A stretch of 64,000 bases of DNA from Bathynomus jamesi (GCA_023014485.1 JAJOZX010000877.1:899001-963000), one strand, 5' to 3'. Positions 32,251 through 44,476 are shown, counted from the first letter of the stretch. The notes: generated by a model not told the origin, from the sequence alone. A program made the numbers and translations.

Positions 32251-35200
32251 GTAGACATGTTAAGTGCACAAAATAGTGTGTCCACTTCAAATCATGATGC
32301 AAGGGTCTCCTTTGGTATGGAAGTTCCTTAGGGCCATAGGAAAGAATTTATCCAAAGACACAAGTTGTATCTATGCATAGACATGCTTAATTTTATGCTT
32401 AATCAGCATAAATTATGCTAATGACCGTATTTCTAACTTTTGAACCATTTAACTTAGAAACGTGTGTGATGACTCGTTTTCAGCTAAATTCAGCATAAGA
32501 AATCCATTTCTGAGGTTATTATGGGGTTTGGGGGTCATTTTGACCCCCAAAATCAAATATGGTCGCTGGCCGCCATGTTGAAATTGGAGATTTTCCGCAG
32601 TTTCCAAACTGACTGAGTGAGACACCCCAAAATAACCTAAAACCCCAAAATAACCTCAGAAATGGCTTTTTCATGCTGAATTTACCTGAAAACGAGTCAT
32701 CACACACGTTTCTAAGTTCTGTGACGTATAGAAATTTAATTTCATGTTTCAGATTCACAATGATTAATCCGAAATGAGTGACTCTAAAAGCACGCCTACC
32801 ATCAAGGACACTCGCGACTGGAGCTTATACTTCATATGTCAGTCAGACAAAAGCTATGAACCGACTAAGAATCCTTCATCATCTGTGAAATTGAAAAACA
32901 AACCTGAAAGACTTTCAGCCTCTTATAAAGAAGTTACGGACAACATCCAGGAGCTCAAGGAATTAGGGCAGTTGCCTAACTTTGTAGTCGTAGATGACAT
33001 TGGTGGCGGTGCTGGTGGCGGTGCTCAGAATGTAGTGCATCTGATGATGTCTAATCAAGTAGTGTGGCTCAAAAGTTGCAGGAATGCTGTCGACAATCAA
33101 AAAGTGCAGAGAGCAAGGAAAAAGCATCACGGGCAAGAGTCAGTTAGCCCGGTGTAAACTCGCCGTATGAACAGTGGTGCCAAGTCCATCACACAGGCCT
33201 CACCCTCACCCTCTACATCTTCGAGCGAACCAGTCGACACTCCATGCCTCTTCTATGACGAAGTGGGCAACAAGAAAGAGCTGAGGAAGGCCTCCACTCT
33301 TGGCATGGATAAGAAAGTCAATGATTGCGCTCGAGTGTTAGGTGACAGACGTCTGTTGGCTAAACTTTCTGCCCTTGACATGTTCGCTATTAATGCCGTC
33401 TCTCATCGTGCGTGCCTGACTCGGCTCTACAGGAAAGCGGCGACGGTTGGATGTGACACGACTGAGAGTCATGCGACTCGGGTGATCCCAGCACATGTTC
33501 TCAACGAGTTACTTGACTTTATTGAAGATAATCGTGTTTCAGGGACGTCACTGGCAATGGCTGACTCAACGGCCCTCTATGACAAGCGCCTCGCCACTCT
33601 CGGTTTTCCCTACATCAAATGCAATACAACACGCCTTCGAGAGGATATTGAGCTCATGATTCCTGACATCAAAGCGATACCAATGAATCGTTGCTGGTCT
33701 CTTGTTTTCGACGACGACCTAAGCAAAGCTGTAGTTGATATGGAAAACAATACATCAACTGAAGTCTCCATCCTCCACAAAGCAGCCAAGATCCTCCGGC
33801 GAGATTATCTCCACATGAAGCAGGCTTTCACAGGCTCCTTCTCAACCTCATGTGAAGCTGAATCCACCCGCCCACGTTGAGATCATTCTTGCACATGCTT
33901 CTTGATGGACCAGGTATCGATGAGCCGGCTCCTGATTCTGAGAAGTCCAAGGTTGCAACATCCATCGGGCAGCAGATCATCTTCAACTCTGTTGGACGCA
34001 GATCCAAGAAACCTGGGAGTGTTCCTCTTCACATCAAGAAGAGGGAAATACCAGCATCGCTGTATCTGTCTATGAAACTACATCTTCAAACTGGCAGTGA
34101 ATCTCTAACCGATGCTATGCATCAACGAGGACTGTGCGTCTCGTACGACCGTTTGAGAGTGTTGAGCACAGACATCGCGAATTCAGTCATCGGTCACTGG
34201 GAGCAGGTCGGTGTGGTAGTGCCACCTCAGACTGTCAAGGGCGTGTTCACCACAGGCGGTTTTGACAACATCGACCACAACCCTTCCTCTACGACGGCAA
34301 AATCAGCCCTCCATGGAACGTGCATCAGCATTCAGCAGCACTTCTCTTCCTACAGCCAACAAGTCAAGAATCTCGCCGACATCCTCAATCCAGCTGAGAT
34401 GGGGAAGAAGGCTGTGAGGTCCTTGCCAGCTATCTACACGACCATGGATCCGGATGTCTCGCTGCCAAACGATGAGGTGCTGCACGTTCCTGCCCTGAAG
34501 ACCAACAGTCATCCTCTTGGGGATGGCAGCAAGAATCCCCAGACTCTGCGCCAACTCCAGTCTACACTACAACTCCCACCATTTCACGGGACATACCAGA
34601 GATTGTCATTTGCCAGTGTAAGACAGACTGTACGGCTCCTTGTAAGTGTTACGTGCAGAGGCAGCCCTGCATGTATCTCTGTAGATGTAAAAGTTCGTGC
34701 TCCCACACTGGTAAGATGAGTGAGGTACAGAGAGATGAGGAATCAGGTTAGTGCTGAAAGAAGGAATGTCATGAATGTCCTTACATTGTCACAACATTGT
34801 GTGATGATATATTTGAGTCGACTAGTTATTGGTCGAGTATACTATGTATCAGTTATACTATTTAGATACCACAGAACTTGTAAGTTTATCATTCAATTTG
34901 CAATTCTTGCTTCCATGCCTCTAAATTCTGTTTTCATAAACTTTGTCAAAATGTCAACTTTGTGTATCATTTCCCGGATTTGACCTTTAAATGCATTCCA
35001 AATGTAAAATTGATGCCAGACATGAGTTCAGCGACCTCAAATTAGGTGGAAAACATATATCATAATAGTTTCTATGACAAACGGTTCCTTGGCTCTGAGT
35101 CGGCCATGTTTTCCAATATGGCTGACGGCGACCATCTTGGATTTAAGATACAACTTGTGTCTTTCGATAAATTTTTTCCTATGGCCCTAATGAACTTCCA

Positions 35201-35264
35201 TACCAAAGGGGACCTTTGCATCATGATTTGAAGTGGAAAGTCACTTAGCATGTCTACTAGAAGC
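32250..35264 (+). mobile_element. 3.0-kb TIR transposon, unnamed family
   Basis: Inverted repeats of about 110 bp: left AGTAGACATGTTAAGTG then TCCACTTCAAATCATGATGC (32250-32372); right the inverse (about 35146-35264). A second imperfect palindromic section lies inside the left end (about 32420-32730). The element carries one broken gene (32774-34719) of a protein family I know from many marine invertebrates and arthropods but cannot name. It is inserted in the LINE at 31590-36500. No clear target duplication could be read. Confidence 0.65.
32774..34719 (+). pseudogene. Unnamed transposon protein (DNIDHNPSSTTA family)
   Basis: Three frames follow each other: 32774-33157, 33167-33880 and 33877-34719, 280 residues in the last. 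I read them as one gene broken by a stop and frameshifts. The middle part has PCLFYDEVGN and INAVSHRACLTRLYRKA; relatives usually have a CxxC at the first site, so Tyr here replaces one zinc ligand. HVLNELLDFIEDNRVSGT and KCNTTRLREDIEL follow. The last part has LCVSYDRLRVLSTDIAN and the invariant FDNIDHNPSSTTAKSALHGT. That Asp- and His-rich motif is the best candidate for a catalytic site, but the activity is unknown to me. Lying between TIRs, it may be the element's transposase. Confidence 0.6.
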
Positions 35265-36500
35265 AAATTTTGACTTCATTGACAATCCGCATAGAGATAT
35301 AAACACCAAATTTGAAAAGTTTCAGAAATCCCTTCAGCATGCTTATAATGAATCCTGCCCCATTAGAGGAACTTTATAGCAATCTCAACAACAAATAAAC
35401 TTTAATAATTATCCTACTTGAGCTAGCTAATACCTTTTGACCCAGTACCTTATGACATACTCTTATAAAAACTCGAATACTACTACTTCAGGGAACTACC
35501 CTTGAGATGGTTCAACTCATACTTGGCTAACAGGATGCAATTTATAGCACAGGACTCTTTTCCCTCACAGACAAGACCCATCTCCCACGAGAGCATTCTG
35601 GCATCTGTCTTGTTTTTCCTTTACATAGACGACTTTCACAAGTCAATAAATAACTCTTCCTGCTATCAGTATGCCGATAAAGCTTCAATCATAACCTCAT
35701 AAAGACACTACCACTCCAAACGACCAACAACAATGAACTCCAAAGTGTTTGTGAATGGCTTAATACCAATAAACCTTCCTTAAAAATTTAAAAAACAGTT
35801 TATATATTCTTCACAAAAAAGCAATCGTTGCCCCCTTTAAACCGATATATAAATTCAATCTTTGTTCAGCGAGTACACTCGGCCAAACTATTGGGAATTA
35901 CCATCGATTCACACCTCTAATTCAAAAAGCATACTGAAGTTCTGTGCAACAAATTAGCCAAAGTCTCATTCATAATTAAGAAAGTAGGTGCGGCACTCCC
36001 AAAACAGGTTCTTCGATCCACATACTTCACCATGGTGCACCCACACCAACAATACTGCATTAGTGCTTACGGAAGCACATATCATTATTTGCTACAGCCA
36101 TTGGTGGTAATGCAAAAAAGATTAATTAGGAAAATCCATAAATCGAACAAGTATAATGAAAGTACAGATCAAATGTTCCATGAGTTAAAAATACTCAAAC
36201 TAGGAGAAATCTACGAACTAAATATTGCCTTATATATGTATCAAGTCATTCATTCTACACCAAAAATCACCCAAAACAAAATATTTACTTCCCAAATACA
36301 TCACCGCTTTAACACAAGAAAATAAGAAACGTACATCGGAAAACCGAACTATATTCTAGAATGTGCGACTCGATCTTATCCTCAACTGGTCCAAACCTTT
36401 GGAATTCACTTGATCAAGAGATAAAACAATGTAGGACATTAAAAATCTTCCAAAGGAAACTGAAAGACAAATTCATCAACTCATACAAGCCATAACTCTG
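35265..36500 (+). pseudogene. LINE reverse transcriptase, right part of split LINE
   Basis: The reading has a pre-RT linker (FEKFQKSLQHAYNESCP near 35315), then LRWFNSYLANRMQFIAQDS, a degraded PQGSILGP equivalent (SHESILASVLFFLYIDDF) and YADKAS where the catalytic YADD motif should be, so the second Asp is Lys (about 35670-35685). After several stops, KLAKVSFIIKKVGAALPK and an HPHQQYCISAYGSTYHYLLQ segment (36032 onward) represent the C-terminal domain. It ends near 36500. Confidence 0.75.
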
Positions 36501-37118
36501 TATCCCCTGTCTTATTTCAATAACAAATTAAACTACATACTCTTCTTTCCATATTTATTTCCATATTTCTATATAGCGGAACAAAAATAATAATAACCGG
36601 CAAAACAAAACGAAATATGAGCAAGGTCAAGGTATCTGAGGTTAAGATGCTCAATAAGCAAGGTATTTAATTATCGCTGCTGATAATATTAACAATATTA
36701 ATATATATTTAATTATATTACTTATACTAATTATAGTTAATTATAAGTTATTTCAGCGTCTAATATCCAAATAAATACGAAGGTATATGCTTAGCTGAAT
36801 ACCTGTAGTTATGTGAATGTGTAGTTATTGAATGTGTAATCTTAGCTGAATATCTTAACTGTATGTATTTCTGAACATATGTTTGTAGCTTACAACAGAC
36901 ATTGTCCATGTACTTCTCTCTCTCTTTGCCTTTATATCTTTAAAGCTAATGTAACTTCGCTACGCTACCTTATTTATAAAGATTTACTATACAACTTCAT
37001 TCTACCAATAAAACATAAAATTTGCTTGTTAATGACAGTTCTTTGCTATGTAAATATGTGAAGGCATTACCATCCTATTTCTCCGAATGTATAATGAGAA
37101 GTGAGTGCGTCTTTATGT
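36500..37118. other. AT-rich non-coding sequence
   Basis: I see no gene or element boundary in this stretch. Confidence 0.5.
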
Positions 37119-37247
37119 ATGTATATGTGTGTATGTATGGACTTGGACATATGGAGTTATGTCTGTCTATGTGTGTATGTATGGACATATGGAGTTATGT
37201 CTGTCTATGTGTGTATGTATGGACATATGGAGTTATGTCTGTCTATG

Positions 37248-37255
<8 letters not shown>
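37119..37255. repeat. 41-bp minisatellite, about three units
   Basis: The unit contains GTGTGTATGTATGGACATAT then GGAGTTATGTCTGTCTAT and is nearly identical in each copy. All three forward frames stay open only because of this repetition. A (TA)n tract follows at 37256-37307. Confidence 0.85.
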
Positions 37256-37309
<54 letters not shown>

Positions 37310-37312
<3 letters not shown>

Positions 37313-38720
37313 GCCTACGGATCACCAATTTGATGTGGCCAAGAAGGTAGGCTTACTATAATTTATGAATTAAATTGAATTGAATAATTACAGTAGGGGT
37401 CACCAGCTTGGGGATTACAGCCCAAACAAACAATATTTAATAAGGAGAGAGAAATTACTTTGTTGTTTTGTGTTTAATTAGGAAAATAAATCAATTATTT
37501 GTTCACAGTGATTAACAATTCTAAAAAGGTATTTATAGTGATTAACAATTCTATAACAGTATTTATACTATGTTAAAGATGACTGATTAATAGCAATAAG
37601 AAATGGTTATACAGTCTAATTGTTAAGTAAATACACTAATTCAGGTAGGCTAATGAGATATGCAGAGGTGAACACAGAATAAGTAATTAAGCCAATAATA
37701 ACTGAAATAATGAGAGTACGGTATCGTACAATAAATAGATTAGGTCGATAAAAATGAAATGCATAAAAGAACACATAAACAATCGGATGCAAAATAAGTA
37801 AGTTATATGAATGAATACAATAACAAGGTGATACAAAACTACAGTATCCGTACAACACTTGAATAGGCCTACTGCGGTCTTAACGGAGAGTTATTTTGAA
37901 TGGTATTCAAGCCACTTTTTAGGGCCTACGCGATTAGGCTGAGTTTGTGGACTTTTCAGCTCTAAATCGTGAATAGTCTAGCACGACTTAATAAAACACT
38001 GTTGGCCGAGTGAGGGCCTACGAGAGGCTTACCAACCTGCGATTTCGACGGAGATAACTATGAAGGCTAAAAAAGCCTACGTGAAGGTTTACCGTCCTGC
38101 GTTTCACCGTAGATAACTCTAAAGACGTGTTGGCCTACCGGCAGGAGGATGTGCTAAGGCCCTGTTGAGATACTTGTTGAACGGGCGCCGATCGAATTGT
38201 GGTGAAGGATGAGTGGAGCCAGGGCCAGAAGGATGACTCCGGCAGAGTGATGTTTGCTTCCAGCGGGATGAAATTATAGGTCGCCTCAAGTGTTGATTCG
38301 CTTCGTGTATTGTTGAGGTGCTGCTTGACGGACTGAGGCCGGCTGAGGTCGAACGGCGCTACGTGAAAGAGGCGATTCACGAGGAGGAGTAACGGGCAAA
38401 GTGAGAGCGAGTTTAGTGAACTATGGCTTATATAGGCTCGGAAGACACTAACTTTTCGCGGGCCTTTTGGGAGAAGACAAACATCCTTGTTTCTCTCTCC
38501 TTGAAAATCACGTGTGGTTTTCGGTTACTGATGATTCCCGGATGTTTGCGGACGTGAGAAAAGGAATTTCTGGTCGGTCTCTACATATACAGTATATATC
38601 CCGCAAATGAGGCGGGATGCTTCAGAGGGGTCGACCGCAGGTCGATCCTGAACCGTCGTTCGAACTCACACAAAATAACACAAAGTAAGTAAGTATATAC
38701 TGTATATATGTACGTATGCT
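37310..38720 (-). mobile_element. Possible LTR with primer-binding-like site
   Basis: On the minus strand a TATA box (CCTATATAAGCC, about 38436-38425) is followed by an initiator-like region and an open, GC-richer stretch (38380-38135). Further on are a tandem duplication of about 60 bp (AGTTATCT(A/C)CG(G/T)(T/C)GAAA) and a primer-binding-like TTGGTGATCCGTAGG near 37333-37318; a second similar TGGTGACCCCTACTG is near 37404-37390. The layout suits a Gypsy or BEL long terminal repeat, but no second LTR or gag/pol lies in the window. A promoter of another kind is possible. Confidence 0.3.
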
Positions 38721-38955
38721 TCCTCTAGCAATTGATGGGCTTATCAACTCGAATAACAATAAATTGTAATATTGATATTATTAGTGTTGTGTCGCTGTTA
38801 ATATTGTTTTATACTGTCTATTGTATTATATTGTCCATACATATGCTTAGGAATGCATTAACTGTCGCCCTATTATATGCGTATATATATAGATGTGTGT
38901 TATTATATGTCACTCTCTGTATACCTCTTGTATGCTTAAAAATGTAGCAAAGAAC

Positions 38956-38961
38956 AATAAA

Positions 38962-38999
<38 letters not shown>

Positions 39000-39011
39000 C
39001 ATTATTATTAT
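38956..39011. repeat. (ATT)n microsatellite
   Basis: About 17 ATT units with one ATC. Confidence 0.9.
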
Positions 39012-39402
39012 GAAACGTTTCAGAAGAAAGGATTTTCTAAGTATGTCCTTCGAAAGTTCTGTCCTTTATTGAGAATATGAAAAATGCAGAGAATTCTTAG
39101 GATTATGAAGTAAATGTTGCTTATAAACTTAAAAGACATTGCAGTATATGTTAAAGTATTAAAATCAAGGTTTTTTTTTTCGTTCTTTACAGTATTATAT
39201 GACTGAAGTACCACTTACCTATGTGTGCATCATTCATACCACGCCATGATTACATAAACACCAAATAATACTTTGTTCCTTCTTATATTAATAATAGTTA
39301 AATAGTTACCCGCAAATTATGAAACAACGTAGAGTACAAACGTAAGAACAGTATAATTTATTGTACTAACTTAATATAATATCGTACTTTTTATGTTTTG
39401 TA

Positions 39403-39620
39403 CAGAGTGGCCCATAAGTCCCAATCGGTTATAATTAGGGCCTAAATCGAAAATCCATCTTGCAGATTTTAAAAAAGGAAAGAATATTTATCGACATGGC
39501 TATATTTTGCACTTCGAATATTCAATAAATATTTCTAAACTTATTATAAACTTTTTACTTCGTTTGAGTTTTTGTATTTTCACTTTAATTATAACCGATT
39601 AGGACTTACGTGCCACCCTG
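39403..39620. mobile_element. MITE with TA target site (218 bp)
   Basis: Left CAGAGTGGCCCATAAGTCCC, then CGGTTATAATTA; right TAATTATAACCGATTAGGAC and GTGCCACCCTG. TA flanks both ends. No coding capacity. Confidence 0.8.
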
Positions 39621-40018
39621 TACAATAATTTATAATTGTGCTTTAAAAATTTTGAGATTAACTAACATACGAGATGGCAACTTCTTTCCCAAATATAAAC
39701 ATTTTTTTCAAAGATTGATTCTCTTCGTAAACACTTGTCTCCTAAATTCTAATAACTTAGAAATGCCTGGGAAGAATTCGAGTAATGCAAAGCACACGTT
39801 TTCTTAAATATCAGAGTTTTGTTGTTTATTGTCAGTACAAGCAAACGGTAATTTGCCCGCTTATTATTACTGCTAAAACTAAACTCAACTCCATTGAAAT
39901 CTCCTCTCCATGAAATGACACTTTCATCTAGCACCATATACTGCACTTTGAAAAACAAAAGGTCGTTTTTCGATTTTTCCGAACGAAGGACAATTTGTTC
40001 AGTTCCCTTTTGAAAGTT

Positions 40019-40104
<86 letters not shown>

Positions 40105-40563
40105 TGTGTATAATATATATATATACACACACTTTAGAAAGTAATCTCTTCAGACTAGTCTCGCCCAACCAATTTAAAGTGAGTTCAAAGGAAAGTATGA
40201 AACGGAATTAAACGAAAACAAACCAGTGCGTTTCAGACTGAAAATGCCACATCATAACTGGAAAATCAAAAGAAAAGCTACGACACGATATATGTACGGT
40301 AAGGAAGCATCTATTAAAGACGATACAAGAGCTTTCAAAATACTTTGAAAAGGAATATTACTGCCAAGCACCGAGTTTTAGTGTTGAGTTGGAAATGTTA
40401 TGTCGTTAAACGATCAATACTAGACGATTTTGTACTTTAATTTCATAGTATACAACGATACATATTCATTATTGTACATTATGAGTAGTTCAGTTAATCT
40501 TTCTCTTGAAGATCACCGGTTTAATGTTGAGCTTTGTACTGTAGAAAATAGAAGGTACTCCAC

Positions 40564-40605
<42 letters not shown>

Positions 40606-40651
40606 GATGAATTTCACACTTAAACACCTGAAATGAATGAATGATACAAGC
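39621..40651. other. Non-coding with (TA)n tracts
   Basis: No gene was seen. (TA)n tracts at about 40021-40130, broken once, and 40567-40603. Confidence 0.6.
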
Positions 40652-40960
40652 AGTAGTATGGGCGCAAAATGAGAGAGTGCAATGCAATTGCAAATGTTGC
40701 GCAAGGTTGCAAGAGTGCCAGCACCAGTGCCAGTGCCAACCCCTTGTTGCAAGGCACCCCCCCAAAGGGGGAGGCGGAGTTATCCGCCAAGAGAAAGAGA
40801 GAGGAGAAGGAGAGAGAGGAAGAGAGGTGTTCGCCTGGCAGGAGCCACGCGCATATTAAGACTTCAGCTGAGCGCCCGTTGTCTTAATATGTTCCTAATC
40901 AGCTAGTGCCTCCAGGCCTTATCAGCCAGCTGGCACAGTGTATACTTCGTTTTGGCACGT
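40652..40960. repeat. Polinton left terminal inverted repeat
   Basis: It matches 59370-59667 inverted over about 300 bp. Open frames in all three forward frames here reflect composition, not genes. GC-rich parts include GGCGGAGTTATCCGCC. Confidence 0.85.
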
Positions 40961-40989
40961 ACACACCCGCCTTTACGCCCATAAAATAT

Positions 40990-41320
40990 TACGCACACAC
41001 GATTATATGCGCCGGGTTCGAGACCCAGTGGCGGCGCGTCCTTTCACGGTTGGTAGATAAATGGGAACCAGGGTAACCTAATGATCCGTGTTAAACTGTA
41101 GGTCTAAGGTGGAGTGTAAACACCCTTTCACGATTGGTAGATAAATGGGTAACCAGGGTGCCCTAGCAGGGATCCCTCTCGCGCGCTCTCTCCCTCTCTC
41201 TCTCTCTCTTATATACACACCCCGTTAAAAAATAGGTCTAGGGCGGGATGAAAAGTTTGGCCTTCGCCAGAATGAACAATTCGGGCCGAATCCCTCGAAA
41301 GCAAAGGTTGTCATATATAT
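40990..41320 (+). mobile_element. SINE fragments
   Basis: B-box-like GGTTCGAGACCCAGTG near 41016, two copies of GGTTGGTAGATAAATGGG-type linker (near 41048 and 41131), GTTAAACTGTAGGTCTAAGG near 41090, and the AATGAACAATTC tail near 41271. They form at least two partial copies of the 30447-30726 SINE family in tandem. Confidence 0.6.
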
Positions 41321-41324
41321 GTAC

Positions 41325-41385
<61 letters not shown>

Positions 41386-41557
41386 TTTCCCTCTCGCTCT
41401 CTCTCTCTCGCTCTCTCTTTCCCTCTCACTCTCTCTCTCCCTCTCTCGCTCTAAGTTGGAGTGTAAACATCCTACCACGGTTGGCAGTTTTATTGTCTCG
41501 AGGCATGAACAATAGAAGGACACAAATATTTATGGAATATATATATATATATATATA

Positions 41558-41600
<43 letters not shown>
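41170..41600. repeat. (CT)n, (TA)n and (GA)n microsatellites
   Basis: (CT)n at about 41187-41208 and 41327-41455 (with CCCT and CGCT interruptions), (TA)n at about 41538-41568 and (GA)n at 41569-41599. Open frames here encode only Ser-Leu or Arg-Glu repeats. Confidence 0.9.
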
Positions 41601-41602
<2 letters not shown>

Positions 41603-43041
41603 GTCCGAGAATTATCTGTACAATTTTTGGCTGTTATTAAAAGTCAACCATGAAGTGTAGAAATTCCAGTGTTGTCCCATTTTACAGAGAATCTCATTAA
41701 GTTTTTTCTGATACCAAGTTTTGACAAGTTTTTTAGAAATTCCAGTGTGTCCGAAAATTATCTGTACAATTTCATCTTTTAATAAAATTCTTGATAACAC
41801 ACGTAAAATTCTTAAACAAGATTATTTAGAATCTGTATTTTCAAAAGTTTCTTTTATTAAAGTAACGTTGTAAAAAACATTCGATATGTGCACCATCAGT
41901 GATTCGCAAAACATCCAATCGATAATCCAAATGTTGCCATGTACGCTGCAGCATATCCACATCAATTCGCTCAATAGCAGCTGTGATTCTTGCTTTTAAA
42001 TCATCAATGTCTGTCACCCGCGTATTGTACACAAGATCTTTGACGAATCCCCCAAAGAAAGAAATCACAGGGTGTGATGTCCGGAGATCTAGCCGGCCAA
42101 TGAATTGCACCTCCACGGCCAATCCACCTGTTTGGGAATGTCTCATTCAGGGACATACGGACGATCAAGGCCCAATGTGGCGGTGCGCCATCTTGCTGAA
42201 AAATGATGCGTGAATGCAGTGCTTCCAATTGCGGATAGACAAAGTGTTGCAACATGTCCAGGTAGGTATTGGAGGTCACTGTTGATTCACCGAAGAAAAA
42301 TGGTCCAATCACGCGATCATGTAACAGGCCACACCACACATTAACTTTAGGACTGTCTCTGATGTGCTCTTCTATGCAATGTGGATTTTGTGACCCCCAT
42401 ATGCGCACATTTTGTTTGTTTACCTTGCCTGAAACATGAAAAGTTGCCTCGTCCGAAAACATGATTCTTTCGAAGAACGCATTGTCCTGGTCGACTCTCT
42501 CAAGCAAAGTCATTGCAAATTCCTTACGGGAGACCTTATCTTCTTGCATAATCTGTTGCAAGATTTGCAACTTGTAAGGATGCAACTTCAAACGTTTACG
42601 CAAGACATCATACACTGTCGAACGAGGTATCTGTAACTCTCGTGATGCAATTCTTGTCGACTTGCGTGGTCTGCGAACAAAAGCCTCTCGAATGCGCTCG
42701 ACATTTTCAAAAGACGTTCGAGGCCGCCCTGCTCCTTTCTTATGCTCTACACTTCCAGTTTCCTTAAACCTTTTATACCAAGCTCGTATGGTTACTCTTG
42801 ATGGAGGGTTTCTGTTGTAATTAGTTCTAAACCTTCGTTGAACTTGTGTATCTGATTTTGTTTCGATAAACCATTCAACACACTGTGCTTTCTCCTGTGA
42901 ATTCATTAAGGATGAGGGGTGTGTATGAATATCTGAAAAAGAAAAAACTTGTCAAAACTTGTTATCAGAAAAAACTTAATGAGTTTCTCTGTAAAATGGG
43001 ACAACACTGGAATTTCTACACGATAATTCTCGGACATCCTG
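41600..43041 (-). mobile_element. Mariner-like transposon (1.44 kb)
   Basis: The right end reads GAATTCTCGGACATCCTG-like sequence to 43041, followed by TA; the left end matches as GTCCGAGAATTATCTGTACA at 41603 with its tip lost into the (GA)n tract. The terminal repeat region includes AATTCCAGTGTTGTCCCATT in both ends, and part of it is duplicated at the left (41600-41775). Confidence 0.8.
41860..42906 (-). pseudogene. Mariner-like transposase, one frameshift
   Basis: From the ATG at 42906 the frame gives 300 residues. MNSQEKAQCVEWFIETKSD opens a DUF4817-type helix-turn-helix; RVTIRAWYKRFKETGSV and KKGAGRPRTS follow, then the second HTH STRIASRELQIPRSTVYDVL. Catalytic residues: IMFSDEATFHVSG, IIFQQDGAPPHWA and PARSPDITPCDFFLWG, so all three Asp are present, spaced about 36 residues between second and third. 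A frameshift near 42050 moves the C-terminus to another frame (KDLVYNTRVTDIDDLKARI to HIECF, 42050-41860). Apart from this shift, the protein looks the least damaged transposase in the window. Confidence 0.9.
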
Positions 43042-43067
43042 TATATATATATATATATATATATATG

Positions 43068-43399
43068 TTAAACACAGACCGTGCATGGAACAAGGAACTC
43101 TTCTGGGAAAATTAAATCCACTATAGTCCGAATAAGTAATGGTAAATGACAAATACCATAGTTTTTCTTTTTCATGATGCAAGCCCGACGTGGGCAACGG
43201 GTCTCTCGCAAAGATAGCTGGTGAGGGAAGCTATATTTATGGGACCTCTTTGCGAGAGACCCGTTGCCCACGTCGGGCTTGCATCATGAAAAAGAAAAAC
43301 TATGGTATTTGTCATTTACCATTACTTATTCGGACTATAGTGGATTTAATTTTCCCAGAAGAGTTCCTTGTTCCATGCACGGTCTCTGTTTAACATATA
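43068..43399. repeat. Long near-perfect palindrome, arms about 150 bp
   Basis: The left arm (GTTAAACACAGACCGTGCAT at 43066 to about 43216) is mirrored by the right arm (about 43248 to ATGCACGGTCTCTGTTTAAC ending near 43395) with very few mismatches around a centre of about 30 bp. Identical short open frames on opposite strands are a consequence. The high arm identity suggests a recent foldback element or hairpin-mediated duplication. Confidence 0.85.
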
Positions 43400-43419
43400 A
43401 GTTTCTCAGGGGACCATTC

Positions 43420-43425
43420 TGAGTT

Positions 43426-43463
<38 letters not shown>

Positions 43464-44185
43464 GGCGGTTCATGTAATAGGGGTGAAAAATTTTATTGCA
43501 GGTAAGTCACTGAGCATGTGGATTTTTTAATTCTACTTGTTTACAAAAGCCTCCATGGCAAATTTCTACGTGGTAGCCAAACTTTTAGTGGGTGCTCAAG
43601 CAGATGAGACACCGGAAAGATCGGCTAAGGAGGACAGTGACAGGAGAAACGGGAGTTCCAGCATTCCCTGTCTCCTACCTAACGTCCCCCCCCCCGGAGT
43701 GCTTCCCTGGTCGATTGGTGTCTACAATCTCCTCCTGGTTTGGCTTTGTTTCGTTTGAAACCTTTTCGGAAAACAAAGATGAAAATGGTTGAGGCAGCAA
43801 ATTTATTACAGAGAGGAACACTAACGAAAGATCGGAGAAAATACAAAGGAAACATTTCAGTAGAGAGGATGGATCTCTCAGACTTTGTCGATTCAGCGTC
43901 ATTCAAGTTATTTGATACTTTCAAGATCAGCTGAGGGTTCTTAGGACATCTGATGAGTGGAAAAATCACCAAGACGATCCCTCCTATCCATGTAAAGATT
44001 CAGTGTTATCAATGACAGTGCTGAAAAGGGCGTGGCCATGATAAAGAATTTCAATGCAACCATTACCAAAGCCGAGATTCAAAAGCAGTTCCTCTTACAC
44101 GTAGTGGAAATGCACCGGCACTAATTTCCTGACCAGAATAAGTCGACATTGGCCACCGGTAAATGTTCAGGCGATTAGATTTCAT
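43420..44185 (+). other. Unassigned, partly protein-like region
   Basis: Apart from a (TA)n tract (43430-43460), several short forward frames look protein-like. MKMVEAANLLQRGTLTKDRR (from about 43782) continues to a stop at 43934; another frame reads RTSDEWKNHQDDPSYPCKDS near 43945-44000. I recognise none of them. The region lies just inside the Polinton and could be decayed cargo, or an old insertion. Confidence 0.3.
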
Positions 44186-44385
44186 GTATGATATTAAGGT
44201 GATATCAGTGCATTTGTGCTATCACTGAAAGGTTATATTGTGCGAATTCATTGGTTATCTAAATGTTATTTATCCAATTCACCCACTGTACATATTCTAA
44301 TGCTTGAGGACCGAGTAAATACTCTCGGATTCCACTCAAATTCGTCTCAGAGTTTTATGTTCTTAGGTCTAATAAAAAAAAGTAC

Positions 44386-44434
44386 ATGCTTGCTTGAATT
44401 TTTAATTTTCATTTATTTGAACCGTCCTAATATA

Positions 44435-44476
<42 letters not shown>

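Noticed and set aside
37256..37307. Open frames encoding long Ile-Tyr runs in (TA)n tracts, here and at 8960, 40570 and 30950
   Set aside because: They are translations of microsatellites and stay open in several frames.
41236..41558. Ser-Leu-rich and Arg-Glu-rich open frames on both strands
   Set aside because: Products of the (CT)n/(GA)n tracts, with no conserved protein features.
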